A stretch of 64,000 nt of DNA. Source: Candidatus Sulfotelmatobacter sp. (lineage in GTDB: Bacteria > Acidobacteriota > Terriglobia > Terriglobales > Acidobacteriaceae). The notes under the pieces are model-generated. The model was not told the DNA's origin. It did not search any database and was given only the letters and a program-made list of their open reading frames with translations. This document shows, piece after piece, positions 18,901 to 27,175 of this stretch. Location: positions 1-64,000 of the forward strand of contig JAOAPI010000138.1 in assembly GCA_025462865.1 (NCBI GenBank), read 5' to 3'. The first letter of the stretch is position 1, and the number at the start of each line of letters is the position of its first letter. Position numbers and translations under genes: made by a program.

Positions 18901-19982
18901 GCATATCCAAATGCCAGGTGGCGATTGTCAGCCCGCGTGATATCAAAGCGATCTGGATTTGGGAAGCGGGCGGGATCCCGATTCGCTGCCGCCATCACCG
19001 CGATAACTGCTTGCCGCTTGCCAATCTTTTTCCCGCCAAGTTCACGATCTTCCGGAGCCAGCCGCGCTGTATGCTGGCTCGGACTCTCAAAGCGCAGCAT
19101 CTCTTCTACCGCCGAAGGGATCAGCGAAAGATCGACTCGCAATCGTTCCATCTGATCGGGATGGCGCAGCAACGTGAGCACTCCATTGCCAATCAAGTTC
19201 GTCGTAGTTTCCTGGCCGCCGACCATCGTGATAATCACGTTGGCGACGATCTCTTCTTCGTTCAACCGGTCTCCGCCAATTTCCGCCGTGAGCAGCGAAT
19301 GGATTAGGCCTTCCCGCGGATTCCTCTTGTTTTCTCTGACCGCTTCGCGAAAATATGCGGTCATATCTTCCACGGTGCGAAGCACAGTCTGCGCGCGCTC
19401 AGGATTGTGCTGGAAGTTGCCCAGCATCTCCGCAAAGTTTGCCGACCACTTCTTCAGTCGGTGACGATCTTCAACCGGCACCCCCAGCATTTCCGCTGTA
19501 ATGATCGCCGGCAGCGGCTCACCCAGATCCGCAATCGCATCCATAGAACCGCGCTTCTCAAAATCGTCGAGCAATCGGTCGACGATCTCCACCATATGCG
19601 AGCGCAAGACCTCGATCCGCGCGGGTGTGAAGGCTCGCGAAGCCAGACCACGCAGGCGCGTGTGCTGCTCCGCATCCATGAACAACATTTGCCGCACCAT
19701 GAGCTGGGCGATCGGGCTCAGATGCGCCAGTCCCATTGATGCCAGCTGTTCTGGCGTGGGTGTGCGGTCGGCGGAGTAGGAGTGCAATACTTCAAGCACG
19801 TCGGCGTAGCGGGTTACAACCCACGCGTGCAGAAAAGGATCCCAATGAACCGGATCCTCGTCGCGTAAACGCCGGAATAAGGGATAGGGGTTAGCGAGAA
19901 TCTTTGGATCGAGTAAATGGTAAAGGCTAAGGGCGGATTCGGCGCCTTCGACCCGGGATTGCGGCTCGGCGCCTGACAGCAC
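15996..19982 (-). CDS. Cytochrome P450 fused to an A-T-TE peptide synthetase
   Basis: 1328 residues. Residues 20-405 are a complete P450: an I-helix GGQETTT (255-261), an ExxR in EEMLR (293-297) and a heme loop FGYAAHFCFG with the ligand Cys near 365. After a charged linker (about 415-455) comes an adenylation domain (455-955; YTSGSTG, NTYGPTE, PNGKIDR), a carrier domain (GGHSL, Ser near 1006) and a thioesterase (1065-1300; GGYSFGG, Ser near 1135). There is no condensation domain. The GTG start overlaps the stop of the A-T gene by one base (TAGTG), so expression is coupled. Likely role: load an amino acid, oxidise it on the carrier or after release, and release or hand it on. The pocket (D-I-E-D-I-G-T-V-I) matches no code I recognise. 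Confidence 0.9.
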   Translation of the reverse strand: MLSGAEPQSRVEGAESALSLYHLLDPKILANPYPLFRRLRDEDPVHWDPFLHAWVVTRYADVLEVLHSYSADRTPTPEQLASMGLAHLSPIAQLMVRQMLFMDAEQHTRLRGLASRAFTPARIEVLRSHMVEIVDRLLDDFEKRGSMDAIADLGEPLPAIITAEMLGVPVEDRHRLKKWSANFAEMLGNFQHNPERAQTVLRTVEDMTAYFREAVRENKRNPREGLIHSLLTAEIGGDRLNEEEIVANVIITMVGGQETTTNLIGNGVLTLLRHPDQMERLRVDLSLIPSAVEEMLRFESPSQHTARLAPEDRELGGKKIGKRQAVIAVMAAANRDPARFPNPDRFDITRADNRHLAFGYAAHFCFGAPLARLEGQVVFESLLRRFPDFYLEPQELQWRTNLGLRGLTSLNIGLHRSGPAVKSLQSQNDENERKPERLDVEKGTEGASPAAPRTGASCIHEWIEARVAGTPEAIAIEDGSMRLTYEELNCRANQLAYLLRRKGVGPEVPVAICLKRSAELLIALLGVLKAGGACVPLDPDYPSERLSHILQDCCAPLIITRPELLSVVGNTKAEVISIELSASLLAVESAENLQVKTGAENLAYVIYTSGSTGKPRGVQLTHGGLVNHGRASIELYGLTASDRVLQFASISFDIAIEEILPTWFAGGCVIPRGEQTPLMAAEFLRWVGAQEITVLDLPTAYWHELVHELDKSERALPESLRLVIVGGEKASSSAYAAWLKAGGARVRWINTYGPTEASVIATAYEPDPKKPFPDNLPIGKAIANVSLHVLDAELHPVPPGSPGELHIGGAGLARGYLNQPELTVAKFIPDPFSVEPGARLYKTGDMVRCLPDGNLEFIGRMDFQVKIRGFRVELGEIEAVLEKHSAVAQAVVIARETSGGKTLAAYVIATLGGVAAAELRDYSKKQLPEYMVPADFVFMESFPFTPNGKIDRRALPEPRHTESLSAENFVAPRDECETKMARLWAQVLGRETVGLRDNFFDLGGHSLLALRLTSRIEKECGKQFTLTALIQAPTVEEMARLVQQEEETSWSPLVVLQSAGTKPPLFFVHGLGGTVMRFQELARRMAPDQPFLCFEAQGMDGKLPVLNQVQDMAELYVRHLRKAQAHGPYYLGGYSFGGLVALEMARRLRDAGEEIAVLALVDTYFVGQQTGSSLVGRFFSLSSEQKLAYVKKRATRYRRGIKRRIDALSLPRAVKAVREACAVAEQNYRPSAYSGSVTLFRASEKALRGLDGAASGWKQYAAGGLEVHEIDGDHGNILNEPNVRQLADALRARLDSARSERLDDVGVGSLSCASRAAAVLVEHQAGQD

Positions 19983-21862
19983 TACTTTCTCTCCTGCACT
20001 GTAGCGTGTGAGATTGCGTTTCCGTTGCCATTGCTGGCGCCGATCTTCACAAGAATCAGGTTCTCCACTTCCACCGACATTTCCGCCAGCGTCGGATGAT
20101 CGAAGAGACTCAGCAGGCTGAGCTCTACACCGAATGCTTCTTTGATTTTGGTAATCAACTGCGTGCCCAGAAGCGAATGTCCGCCCAGCAGAAAGAAGTT
20201 ATCTTTCGCGCTGACGCGTTCAACCCGCAACAACGGCGCGAGAATTACAGCCAGTCGTTGCTCGACCAGAGTTTGCGGAGCCACAAACTCAGACTCCGGC
20301 AACATATTCAGCTCTGTCAGTTCCGGCAACGAACTGTAATCTACTTTACCGTTCCGAGTCAGCGGCAGCGACTGCACTCTCCCGAACAGCGTAGGGACCA
20401 TGTACTCCGGTAAGCGTTTCGAGAGTGCCTGCCGCAAGCTTGGAAGGATCACCCGTGCCTCGGGCTCCAGCACGACATAAGCAGCCAGCCGCTTATCCCC
20501 GTTTTCTCCCCCTAAGAGAGCCACGGCACTGGCCTTTATCCCAGGATACGAATTCAGTGCGCTAACAATCTCGCCGGGCTCTACGCGAAAGCCACGGATC
20601 TTGATCTGTTCATCCAGGCGGCCCAGAAACTCGATCTCGCCATCGGGCAGTAAACGCGCCAGGTCGCCCGTGCGATAGAGGCGACCGCCATTGCTGCTGT
20701 CGAACGGATTACGCACAAAACGTTCCGCCGTAATTGCGGAATTATTGCGATAACCGCGAGCCAGTCCCGCGCCCCCGATGTAAATCTCCCCTGAATCTCC
20801 ATTCCGCACGCGCCGCATTTCCTCGTCGAGGATGTAAATCTCTGTATTGTCAATCGGCTTTCCGATGGAAGGCAGGCTTGTCGCATGCCCGGTCGGAACC
20901 GCGCCTGAGGTCGCGACTACGGTGCACTCAGTAGGACCGTAATTGTTGATGAGAACGAATGGGAGGCTTGGATCGGGATGCCTTCGCAAAGCCTCTGCTC
21001 CGGTTAGCAAAATGCGCAACGCAGTCTTCCGAGGCCACTGCAGCAGCATCATCCGTTCGGCGATCGCCGTGGGAAGAAAAGTAATCGTGATTCCGCTGGC
21101 TACCAACCAGTCCCGCAAAGCTTCGGGATGGTTTCGTACGCTTTCTTCGGGGATCGCAACACTCGCCCCAGAGGCCAGATACGGCCAGAGTTCCCAAACT
21201 GCTGCGTCAAAGCCTACTGCCGCTTGCAGGCTCGCGCGGTCTTCAGTGTTTACATTGAAAGTCCGCACATGCCACGCCACAAGATTCATCAGACTACTGT
21301 GGCTGATCTCAACTCCCTTGGGTTTTCCTGTTGAACCCGAAGTGTAGATGACATACGCCAGCGAGTCCGGCGAACTTTCGACCGCAAGCTTGTCAAAGTC
21401 GTCTACTGGCGCCTCTCCACCCCGCTCGTCTGCATTCACAACAGCCCACGGCCCCTTAGGCAATCGCTGACTGAGCGCCGCACTTGAGACTACAGCGGTA
21501 ACCTGGGCGTCGGTTAGCATGAAAGCCAGCCGTTCTTCAGGAAGAGAAGGATCCAGAGGAAGGTAGGCCCCTCCTGCCTTGAAGGTAGCCAAAGCTGCGA
21601 CTACTGCAGCAGAAGAGCGCTCGAGATATATGCCGACCAGAGACTCAGGTCCAACACCCACGTCGCGCAGGCGATGGGCCAGACTGTTCCCCTTACGATC
21701 AAGTTCGCCGTAACTGAGAGACGAAGTCCCGCAAATGACTGCGACAGACTCCGGATTCGCCTTTGATCGTTGCTCCACCAACTGAAGAACAGAAGCTGCG
21801 CCAAACGTTTTTGGCGGGGTCTTCAGTTGTGGGTCGTCGATCACTCGGGTTTCGGGTTCCAC
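19982..21862 (-). CDS. NRPS module A-T, predicted leucine-activating
   Basis: 626 residues. The adenylation domain (about 20-515) has YTSGSTG, NNYGPTE, YRTGDLAR and RNGKVDY. The carrier domain has LLGGHSLL, with the phosphopantetheine Ser near 563, and the tail is NGNGN-rich. The ten-residue pocket read by eye from motifs A3-A6 is D-A-W-F-L-G-N-V-V-K, which matches the established leucine code of surfactin-type synthetases. There is no condensation or release domain, so it must work in trans with its neighbours. The GTG at 21862 follows an AGGACTCAC stretch. The stop overlaps the next gene's start. Confidence 0.88.
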   Translation of the reverse strand: MEPETRVIDDPQLKTPPKTFGAASVLQLVEQRSKANPESVAVICGTSSLSYGELDRKGNSLAHRLRDVGVGPESLVGIYLERSSAAVVAALATFKAGGAYLPLDPSLPEERLAFMLTDAQVTAVVSSAALSQRLPKGPWAVVNADERGGEAPVDDFDKLAVESSPDSLAYVIYTSGSTGKPKGVEISHSSLMNLVAWHVRTFNVNTEDRASLQAAVGFDAAVWELWPYLASGASVAIPEESVRNHPEALRDWLVASGITITFLPTAIAERMMLLQWPRKTALRILLTGAEALRRHPDPSLPFVLINNYGPTECTVVATSGAVPTGHATSLPSIGKPIDNTEIYILDEEMRRVRNGDSGEIYIGGAGLARGYRNNSAITAERFVRNPFDSSNGGRLYRTGDLARLLPDGEIEFLGRLDEQIKIRGFRVEPGEIVSALNSYPGIKASAVALLGGENGDKRLAAYVVLEPEARVILPSLRQALSKRLPEYMVPTLFGRVQSLPLTRNGKVDYSSLPELTELNMLPESEFVAPQTLVEQRLAVILAPLLRVERVSAKDNFFLLGGHSLLGTQLITKIKEAFGVELSLLSLFDHPTLAEMSVEVENLILVKIGASNGNGNAISHATVQERK

Positions 21863-22018
21863 GTGAGTCCTTTCAGGCCACTAGCCAGGCCCGGTCACGC
21901 GTCAGTCAGGGGAGATCAGACGCTACCAAATATTCCTTCGGACGTAAAAGGCTTCCGAACTGCCAAAACTCGGGTCGGTAAAATCCCAACCTTCGGCAGA
22001 CAGCGATGTAGCACCTGA

Positions 22019-22297
22019 TTACTTCCGTTTGCGAATTACCAATTCTTCAATCGTGTTCACGCTCTTCAGCGTCTCCGCATTGATTTCTTCGTCGCTCACT
22101 CGGACCCGCATCTCCTCCTCTAAAAAGGAAACGAGACGAAAGATACCGAGGGAATCGATTACACCAGTCTCCATAAGGGACTCTTCGTCCGTGAATGTTG
22201 TAATGCCTTTGGGCTCAGCCAACTGCACCTGGATAAACTCACGGATCTGATCCTTCAGTGTGGACTGGGTTGCGGGTGTTTGTTCCGTTGCCGACAT
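22019..22297 (-). CDS. Free-standing peptidyl/acyl carrier protein
   Basis: 92 residues, the usual size for a discrete carrier. The phosphopantetheine site is GVIDSLG, followed by the helix RLVSFLEEEM. AGGAGG lies about 11 bp before the ATG at 22297. It is flanked by a proline-type adenylase and, beyond that, an acyl-CoA-dehydrogenase-like enzyme, the same set as PltL/RedO in pyoluteorin and prodigiosin pathways. It therefore probably carries the prolyl group that becomes pyrrole-2-carboxyl. A 157-bp gap separates it from the A-T gene; nothing else was recognised there. Confidence 0.83.
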   Translation of the reverse strand: MSATEQTPATQSTLKDQIREFIQVQLAEPKGITTFTDEESLMETGVIDSLGIFRLVSFLEEEMRVRVSDEEINAETLKSVNTIEELVIRKRK

Positions 22298-22358
22298 GAT
22301 GAAGCACTCCTCCTTGATTATGATTTAATCTTCAATCTCAAAAATTCTAAGCTGCCGC

Positions 22359-23957
22359 CTAAGGCGCCACCAGCGTGGCAGCCGGCTGCATGCTTTCCTG
22401 TGCCAACTGCACCCGATCTACCTTGCCCGTGGAAGTCTTCGGCAATTGCCCTCGAAAAACGATGGCTTCCGGGATCATGTATCTCGGGATCCGCGTGCCG
22501 CAATACTGCTGCAATTCGGGAGCGGTCAACGTCACGCCGTCGTGAAAGGACACTACTGCTTTGATCCGGCTGCCCACGATCTCGTCCGGAATTGCGATGG
22601 CCACCGCCTCTTTTACCGACGCATGACTCAGCAGCGCGCTTTCGATCTCACCCAACTCGATGCGGTAACCCCGGCTCTTAATCATGCTGTCGCGCCGGCC
22701 CAGGAAATAATAATTTCCGTCTTCGGCTAACTGAACCAGGTCGCCCGTGCGGTACATCTTCTCTTCGAAGTTCGGCTGGAACGTATTGGGCAGAACCATC
22801 TTCTTCGTCTTTTCTGCATCGGCCCAATAACCATGGGTGACGGAGGGTCCGCGCACGTAAAGTTCGCCCGTGCCACCCGCCTCGGTGACGATTTCATTTT
22901 GGTCGTTTACTGCAAACACTTCGGTGTTCTCGCAGGCGATGCCGATCGGCAACTTATCCATGCTGCCCAGCCGTTCGCGTTCCACTTTGTAATAAGTGCA
23001 GACATTCGTTTCCGTGGGACCGTAAAGATTAAAGAGGTCCACGTGAGGCAGCAATTGCGCCAGTTGTTGCAAGTACTTCATCGGGAAAACTTCACCCGCA
23101 AATAGCACAATGCGCAAGCGGTTCAATTTTTCCGCACTCAGCGTGGCGTGCAAAAGTAATAGCGTGAGCGCCGACGGTACCGAGTACCAGATCGTGATCC
23201 CCTGCGCCTCAATGAAACTCGCCAGCTTAGCCGGAAACAGCGCAAGATCTTCCGTCACCATGTACAGCGACGCCCCGGCTTCGAGCGCGTTGTAAACATC
23301 GAATACCGAGAGATCGAAGTGCAGCGGGGCGTGGTTCGAAAGACGGTCGTCACTGGTGATCTTGAAAATATCGGCGCACCATTCCACAAAGGTAAGCGCG
23401 TTCTGATGCGTCAGCATCACGCCCTTCGGGCGTCCCGTAGAACCCGACGTATAAAGAATGTAGGCGAGATCTGTTTCCGTCAGCACGACCTGAGGAGCGC
23501 TCTCGGCCGGATACTCCCCCAACATCCTCCACGGAACCACTGCGCCGCCGTTCAGAGACTTCGGCGCTTCGTCGATCAGCACCGTAAATGCCAGAGACTC
23601 AAGCGTCGCACTGTCGAGTCCGCGACGCTTGTCTTCGCGCGTGATCAGAACCCGTATGCCGCAGTTTCCAATGATGTAGCCGATTCGATCGACCGGCGCC
23701 TGCGGATCGAGTGGAACGTATACTCCGCCCGCTTTTACGATCCCAAGCATCGCGACCACCGACTCCACACACTTGGGAAAATAGATTCCTACGCGGTCGC
23801 CCTTGCGCACGCCGCGCTCCTGCAACAGATGCGCCAGTTGGTTCGAGCGCTGTTCGAGCTCCCGATAACTCAGGCTGCTTCCGCGGGCCCACACGGCCAG
23901 TTTTTCTGGATAGCGTGCGGCGCTCTTTTGCAAAAGTTGCTGCAGGATGTAAGCCAT
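22359..23957 (-). CDS. L-prolyl-carrier protein ligase-like adenylation enzyme (PltF/RedM type)
   Basis: 532 residues: a stand-alone adenylation domain with YTSGSTGRPKG, NLYGPTE, YRTGDLV, the GYRIELGEIE hinge and STGKVDR. The pocket read by eye is D-L-F-S-L-A-L-V-C-K. This closely resembles the D-L-L-Y-L-A-L-V-C-K signature reported for the proline-activating enzymes PltF and RedM. FDLSVFDVYN and the WYSVPSAL stretch also fit that branch. It would make prolyl-AMP and load the adjacent free carrier. It could instead act on another small amino acid, but the neighbouring carrier and dehydrogenase favour proline. Confidence 0.82.
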   Translation of the reverse strand: MAYILQQLLQKSAARYPEKLAVWARGSSLSYRELEQRSNQLAHLLQERGVRKGDRVGIYFPKCVESVVAMLGIVKAGGVYVPLDPQAPVDRIGYIIGNCGIRVLITREDKRRGLDSATLESLAFTVLIDEAPKSLNGGAVVPWRMLGEYPAESAPQVVLTETDLAYILYTSGSTGRPKGVMLTHQNALTFVEWCADIFKITSDDRLSNHAPLHFDLSVFDVYNALEAGASLYMVTEDLALFPAKLASFIEAQGITIWYSVPSALTLLLLHATLSAEKLNRLRIVLFAGEVFPMKYLQQLAQLLPHVDLFNLYGPTETNVCTYYKVERERLGSMDKLPIGIACENTEVFAVNDQNEIVTEAGGTGELYVRGPSVTHGYWADAEKTKKMVLPNTFQPNFEEKMYRTGDLVQLAEDGNYYFLGRRDSMIKSRGYRIELGEIESALLSHASVKEAVAIAIPDEIVGSRIKAVVSFHDGVTLTAPELQQYCGTRIPRYMIPEAIVFRGQLPKTSTGKVDRVQLAQESMQPAATLVAP

Positions 23958-24004
23958 GTTCTAACTTTGTCCGTTCTGTCGCTTCTCGTAGTCGGGGAGT
24001 TAAA

Positions 24005-25150
24005 TCAGAGACCTTGAAACCCGGCAATAATCACTCGCTGAATCTCGGATGTTCCCGAGTAAATCTTTCCCGAAACCGCATCGCGTAAATCGCGCTCCAT
24101 TTCATACTCGGCCATGTAACCGTAACCGCCGTGAATCTGAATCGCATCCAGGCACGTTTGCACCGTGGCCTCGCTCACAAAAAGCTTGGCGATCGCAGCC
24201 TCGCGCAGCGCGTGCCTTCCCTGGCTCTTCAACCACGCGGCCTTGTAAATCAGCAGCCGCCCGGTTTCAAGCCGCACTTCCATGTCGGCAATCATGTTCG
24301 CGATCGCCGAATATTTTCCGATGGGCTGTCCGAACTGCTGACGCTCGCGCGCATACTTGACGCAAGTTTCGATCAGCCGTTGCATCATGCCTAAATGGCT
24401 GGCCAGGATGCAGGTTCGTTCCCATTCCATGGAGTGGGTAAAAATCGCCTGCCCACTGCCTTCCTTGCCCAAAATGTTCTCTGCCGGAACCTCGCAATCC
24501 ACCAGCGCCACTTCCGACATCGGAGAAGTACGCAGTCCCATTTTGTGCAGTTTCTTGCCCAGCACCAGGCCGGGCGTTCCCTTCTCCACCAGAAACCCTG
24601 TAACTCCGTTTGCGCCCTTCGACGGATCCACATTCGCGAACACAACGAATAAATCTCCGTGCGTCGTGTTCGTAATGAAAGTCTTGCTCCCGTTGATCAC
24701 ATACCGGTCGCCCTTGCGTTCAGCCCGGCTCCGCATGCTGTAGGCGTCCGAGCCTGACATTGGCTCGGTCATGCAGTGCAGCCCGATCCACTCACCGCTC
24801 GCCAACTTCGGCAGGTAGCGCCGCTTTTGCTCTTCCGTACCGAAGGCCATCAGCGGCAGCTCGCTCGTCCACATGTGCGCATTCAGCGAGAACAAAAAGC
24901 CGTTGTCCTTACATCCGTAACCCAAGGCTTCCAGCGCACAAACCGTAGTCAGCGTATCGGCTCCGCCGCCTCCATACTCCTGCGGAACCGGCAAGCCTAA
25001 AATTCCGAAGGCCCCGCACTTTTTCCAGAACTCAACCGGAAACTCTTCTTCGCGGTCCCGCTTCGCGACATCATCGTTCAATTCCTGCTTGGCAAACCGT
25101 ATTACTTCCTTGCGAAACGCTGCCTGCTCTTCACTCCACGAAAAATCCAA
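24005..25150 (-). CDS. Acyl-CoA-dehydrogenase-like flavoenzyme, probable prolyl-carrier dehydrogenase (PltE/RedW type)
   Basis: 381 residues covering the three acyl-CoA dehydrogenase domains: helical N-terminus, CMTEPMSGSDA flavin loop, and a C-terminal bundle with IHGGYGYM. The loop that holds the catalytic Glu in medium-chain enzymes reads IYSGTSEIQR, so that position is Ser. A Glu is available in MEWERTCILA, the alternative site used by isovaleryl-CoA-type and prolyl-carrier enzymes. This supports oxidation of prolyl-S-carrier to pyrrolyl-2-carboxyl-S-carrier rather than fatty-acid oxidation. It lies 47 bp before the adenylase. Confidence 0.82.
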   Translation of the reverse strand: MDFSWSEEQAAFRKEVIRFAKQELNDDVAKRDREEEFPVEFWKKCGAFGILGLPVPQEYGGGGADTLTTVCALEALGYGCKDNGFLFSLNAHMWTSELPLMAFGTEEQKRRYLPKLASGEWIGLHCMTEPMSGSDAYSMRSRAERKGDRYVINGSKTFITNTTHGDLFVVFANVDPSKGANGVTGFLVEKGTPGLVLGKKLHKMGLRTSPMSEVALVDCEVPAENILGKEGSGQAIFTHSMEWERTCILASHLGMMQRLIETCVKYARERQQFGQPIGKYSAIANMIADMEVRLETGRLLIYKAAWLKSQGRHALREAAIAKLFVSEATVQTCLDAIQIHGGYGYMAEYEMERDLRDAVSGKIYSGTSEIQRVIIAGFQGL

Positions 25151-25176
25151 GTGTCGTTCACCCCTGTTTACAAGTC

Positions 25177-25773
25177 TTACGCCCCGACCCGCTTCTCCTC
25201 CGGGGTTTCCTGCTTGGACTGATTAGCCTGCAGAGTCTTCCACGGCATTTTCTTCGGACGCCCTCCCGGCAACCGGATTCGCGCCGGCACTCCCATGGCC
25301 GTGGTGTTGTCTTTAATGTCCGTAAGAACCACGCTGTTCGTCACTACCAACACGTTATTTCCAATCGTTACTGGACCGATGACTTTGGCGTGCCCTCCGA
25401 AATAACAGTTGTCGCCAATGCTCTTCACCGCCGTCCCAATCAGCACGCCGGAATTAAAAGTGCAATTGGAACCAATTTTTACCGGGCCAATCGAGAGACC
25501 ATATGCTGTGTGCAAAATCATCCCCGGGCCAATTTCAGCATCCGGCGAAATCAGTACACCAGCCATAAGGATCTGATTCACCCGCTGCCAGATCAACGAC
25601 ACGACCAACAGCACCTGCTTGACCACCGGAATGCGCAGTTTTAGCACCCAGTGCGCAAAACGGTATTGCAGAATCGCCGGAGTTTCCTGCCGCAACAAAA
25701 CCCGCCACCATCCTCGTTCCAGCGCACGATGCGTGCTGGCAGCTTGAAAGTCAGCTCGCAAATTGTCGAACAT
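25177..25773 (-). CDS. Serine acetyltransferase-like hexapeptide acyltransferase
   Basis: 198 residues. An N-terminal helical part (about 1-75) is followed by left-handed beta-helix hexapeptide repeats (about 80-165; ISPDAEIGPGMILHTA, IGSNCTFNSGVLIG, IGPVTIGNN) and a lysine-rich tail. LHTAYG holds the likely catalytic His. CysE-type enzymes acetylate serine, but relatives in polysaccharide and NRPS loci acylate sugars or peptides. The position between the methyltransferase and the dehydrogenase suggests tailoring or supply of an acylated building block; the substrate is unknown. Confidence 0.75.
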   Translation of the reverse strand: MFDNLRADFQAASTHRALERGWWRVLLRQETPAILQYRFAHWVLKLRIPVVKQVLLVVSLIWQRVNQILMAGVLISPDAEIGPGMILHTAYGLSIGPVKIGSNCTFNSGVLIGTAVKSIGDNCYFGGHAKVIGPVTIGNNVLVVTNSVVLTDIKDNTTAMGVPARIRLPGGRPKKMPWKTLQANQSKQETPEEKRVGA

Positions 25774-25828
25774 GGCCCGTCCCTCGAATCAATTTCGTTG
25801 TGATGACTTGCACTAACTTCTACGAACC

Positions 25829-27109
25829 TTATGCCGCCTTGTAACCTCGCAAAAGACTATTGGTATTCGCCAGTCCCATGGGACGATATTCAATATTGGT
25901 GAAGCCGGCTTCTTCCATCCAGGTGCGGGCCTCTGCGACCGAGTGGTTCCTTCCCGATGGTGTGGTGCAAAGCAGAATCAGATCCATCACCGCCGGCCAG
26001 CGGCCACCTTTATGGTCATCGCGCAAGAATTGGGCTTGCACAACTACCGAACCTCCAGGGTTCACATTCTTGTAGAGTTTTTTCAGCAACGCCCGGCTGG
26101 CCTGTTCGCCCACCATGTGCAGCATGTTGGAGACGAGAACCATATCATAGGAGCCCGGTACCTCACCGCTTACCGCATCGTAGGGCAGATACTGGACTTC
26201 GTTTTTCAGCGGATACTTTTTCTGGACTTCCTTTGCCACCGCTAGTACTTCCGGCATGTCCTGCAGGAAAAGTTTCAATTTCGGATTATGCAATCCCAGT
26301 TGGAACGCATAAACTCCCGGCCCAGCGCCCAAGTCGAGCAGGCTTTCGCATTTGCTGGTATCTAAATGGCGGACCAATTCTTTTCCGCGCAGCGCTGCGT
26401 AGTTCTGCATCGCCAGTTCGAAATCGCGCCCGCCGTCCTTATCCGTTTTCAGATACTCCGAGAGATTCATGTGAGGGCTGGATTGCACCACCGACTCAGC
26501 CAGTTTGGACAATGCCTGCCGAAAGAAATCCAGATTGCGAATCCAGTCGCCGAGATAATTGTCGCCCGCGGAAGGCAACAATACTGAACGGCACATCGGG
26601 GCTACTCGATAAGTCGCCTTGTTGTCGGTTTCGAGCAGCTTGAGTAACACTCCGGCATCCAACAGGCGGCTCAAAGCGTCCGGACGGGCGCTTACTTCCG
26701 CGGCCAGTTCTTTCAGGGTCTTGCCGTCACCTTCTCCAATTCGTTCAAAGACGCGCAGCTTGAGCAACGCGAATATCACGCTGGAGCGGTAGAACCCCTC
26801 CGCAATCGGATAGTCCACACCTACGGAAGGCAGCGGTCCGGAACCATTCACTGAGCCTTTCCGGTATTTGCCGCCATCCTTGCTTGCCAATAAGTTGAGG
26901 GCAACGCCCGTGTTCAGCAGTCGCGCCAACGTTTCGTTGCGCGCGCCAACCTCGGCCGCCAGTTCCTCCAGGCTCTTCTCACCGTGGCCAAGACGCTCCA
27001 GGATGCCCAATTCTTTTAAAGCAGTCGCCACACTGGAATCGTAAAAACTTTCCGCAATACTAAGTACGCTGATCTGATCGTGCACCGCGCTATGAGTTTC
27101 TATGTTCAT
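25829..27109 (-). CDS. SAM-dependent O-methyltransferase with tandem N-terminal dimerisation domains
   Basis: 426 residues. Two similar winged-helix dimerisation segments occur in tandem (about 17-90: AESFYDSSVATALKELGILE; about 103-175: AEGFYRSSVIFALLKLRVFE). The catalytic Rossmann domain follows (about 225-425), with LLDLGAGPGVYAFQLG and a DMVLVSNMLH stretch. The class resembles plant-type/polyketide O-methyltransferases (PF00891 with a dimerisation domain). Standard members carry one such segment, so this is an internal duplication. AAGGAA lies 8 bp before the ATG. It probably methylates the NRPS product or an intermediate. Confidence 0.82.
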   Translation of the reverse strand: MNIETHSAVHDQISVLSIAESFYDSSVATALKELGILERLGHGEKSLEELAAEVGARNETLARLLNTGVALNLLASKDGGKYRKGSVNGSGPLPSVGVDYPIAEGFYRSSVIFALLKLRVFERIGEGDGKTLKELAAEVSARPDALSRLLDAGVLLKLLETDNKATYRVAPMCRSVLLPSAGDNYLGDWIRNLDFFRQALSKLAESVVQSSPHMNLSEYLKTDKDGGRDFELAMQNYAALRGKELVRHLDTSKCESLLDLGAGPGVYAFQLGLHNPKLKLFLQDMPEVLAVAKEVQKKYPLKNEVQYLPYDAVSGEVPGSYDMVLVSNMLHMVGEQASRALLKKLYKNVNPGGSVVVQAQFLRDDHKGGRWPAVMDLILLCTTPSGRNHSVAEARTWMEEAGFTNIEYRPMGLANTNSLLRGYKAA

Positions 27110-27175
27110 TCGACAGTTTCCTTAAAACGGGAGCATGAAAAAATGAAAATTACGATGAAGCTATTTCCGAATCCT

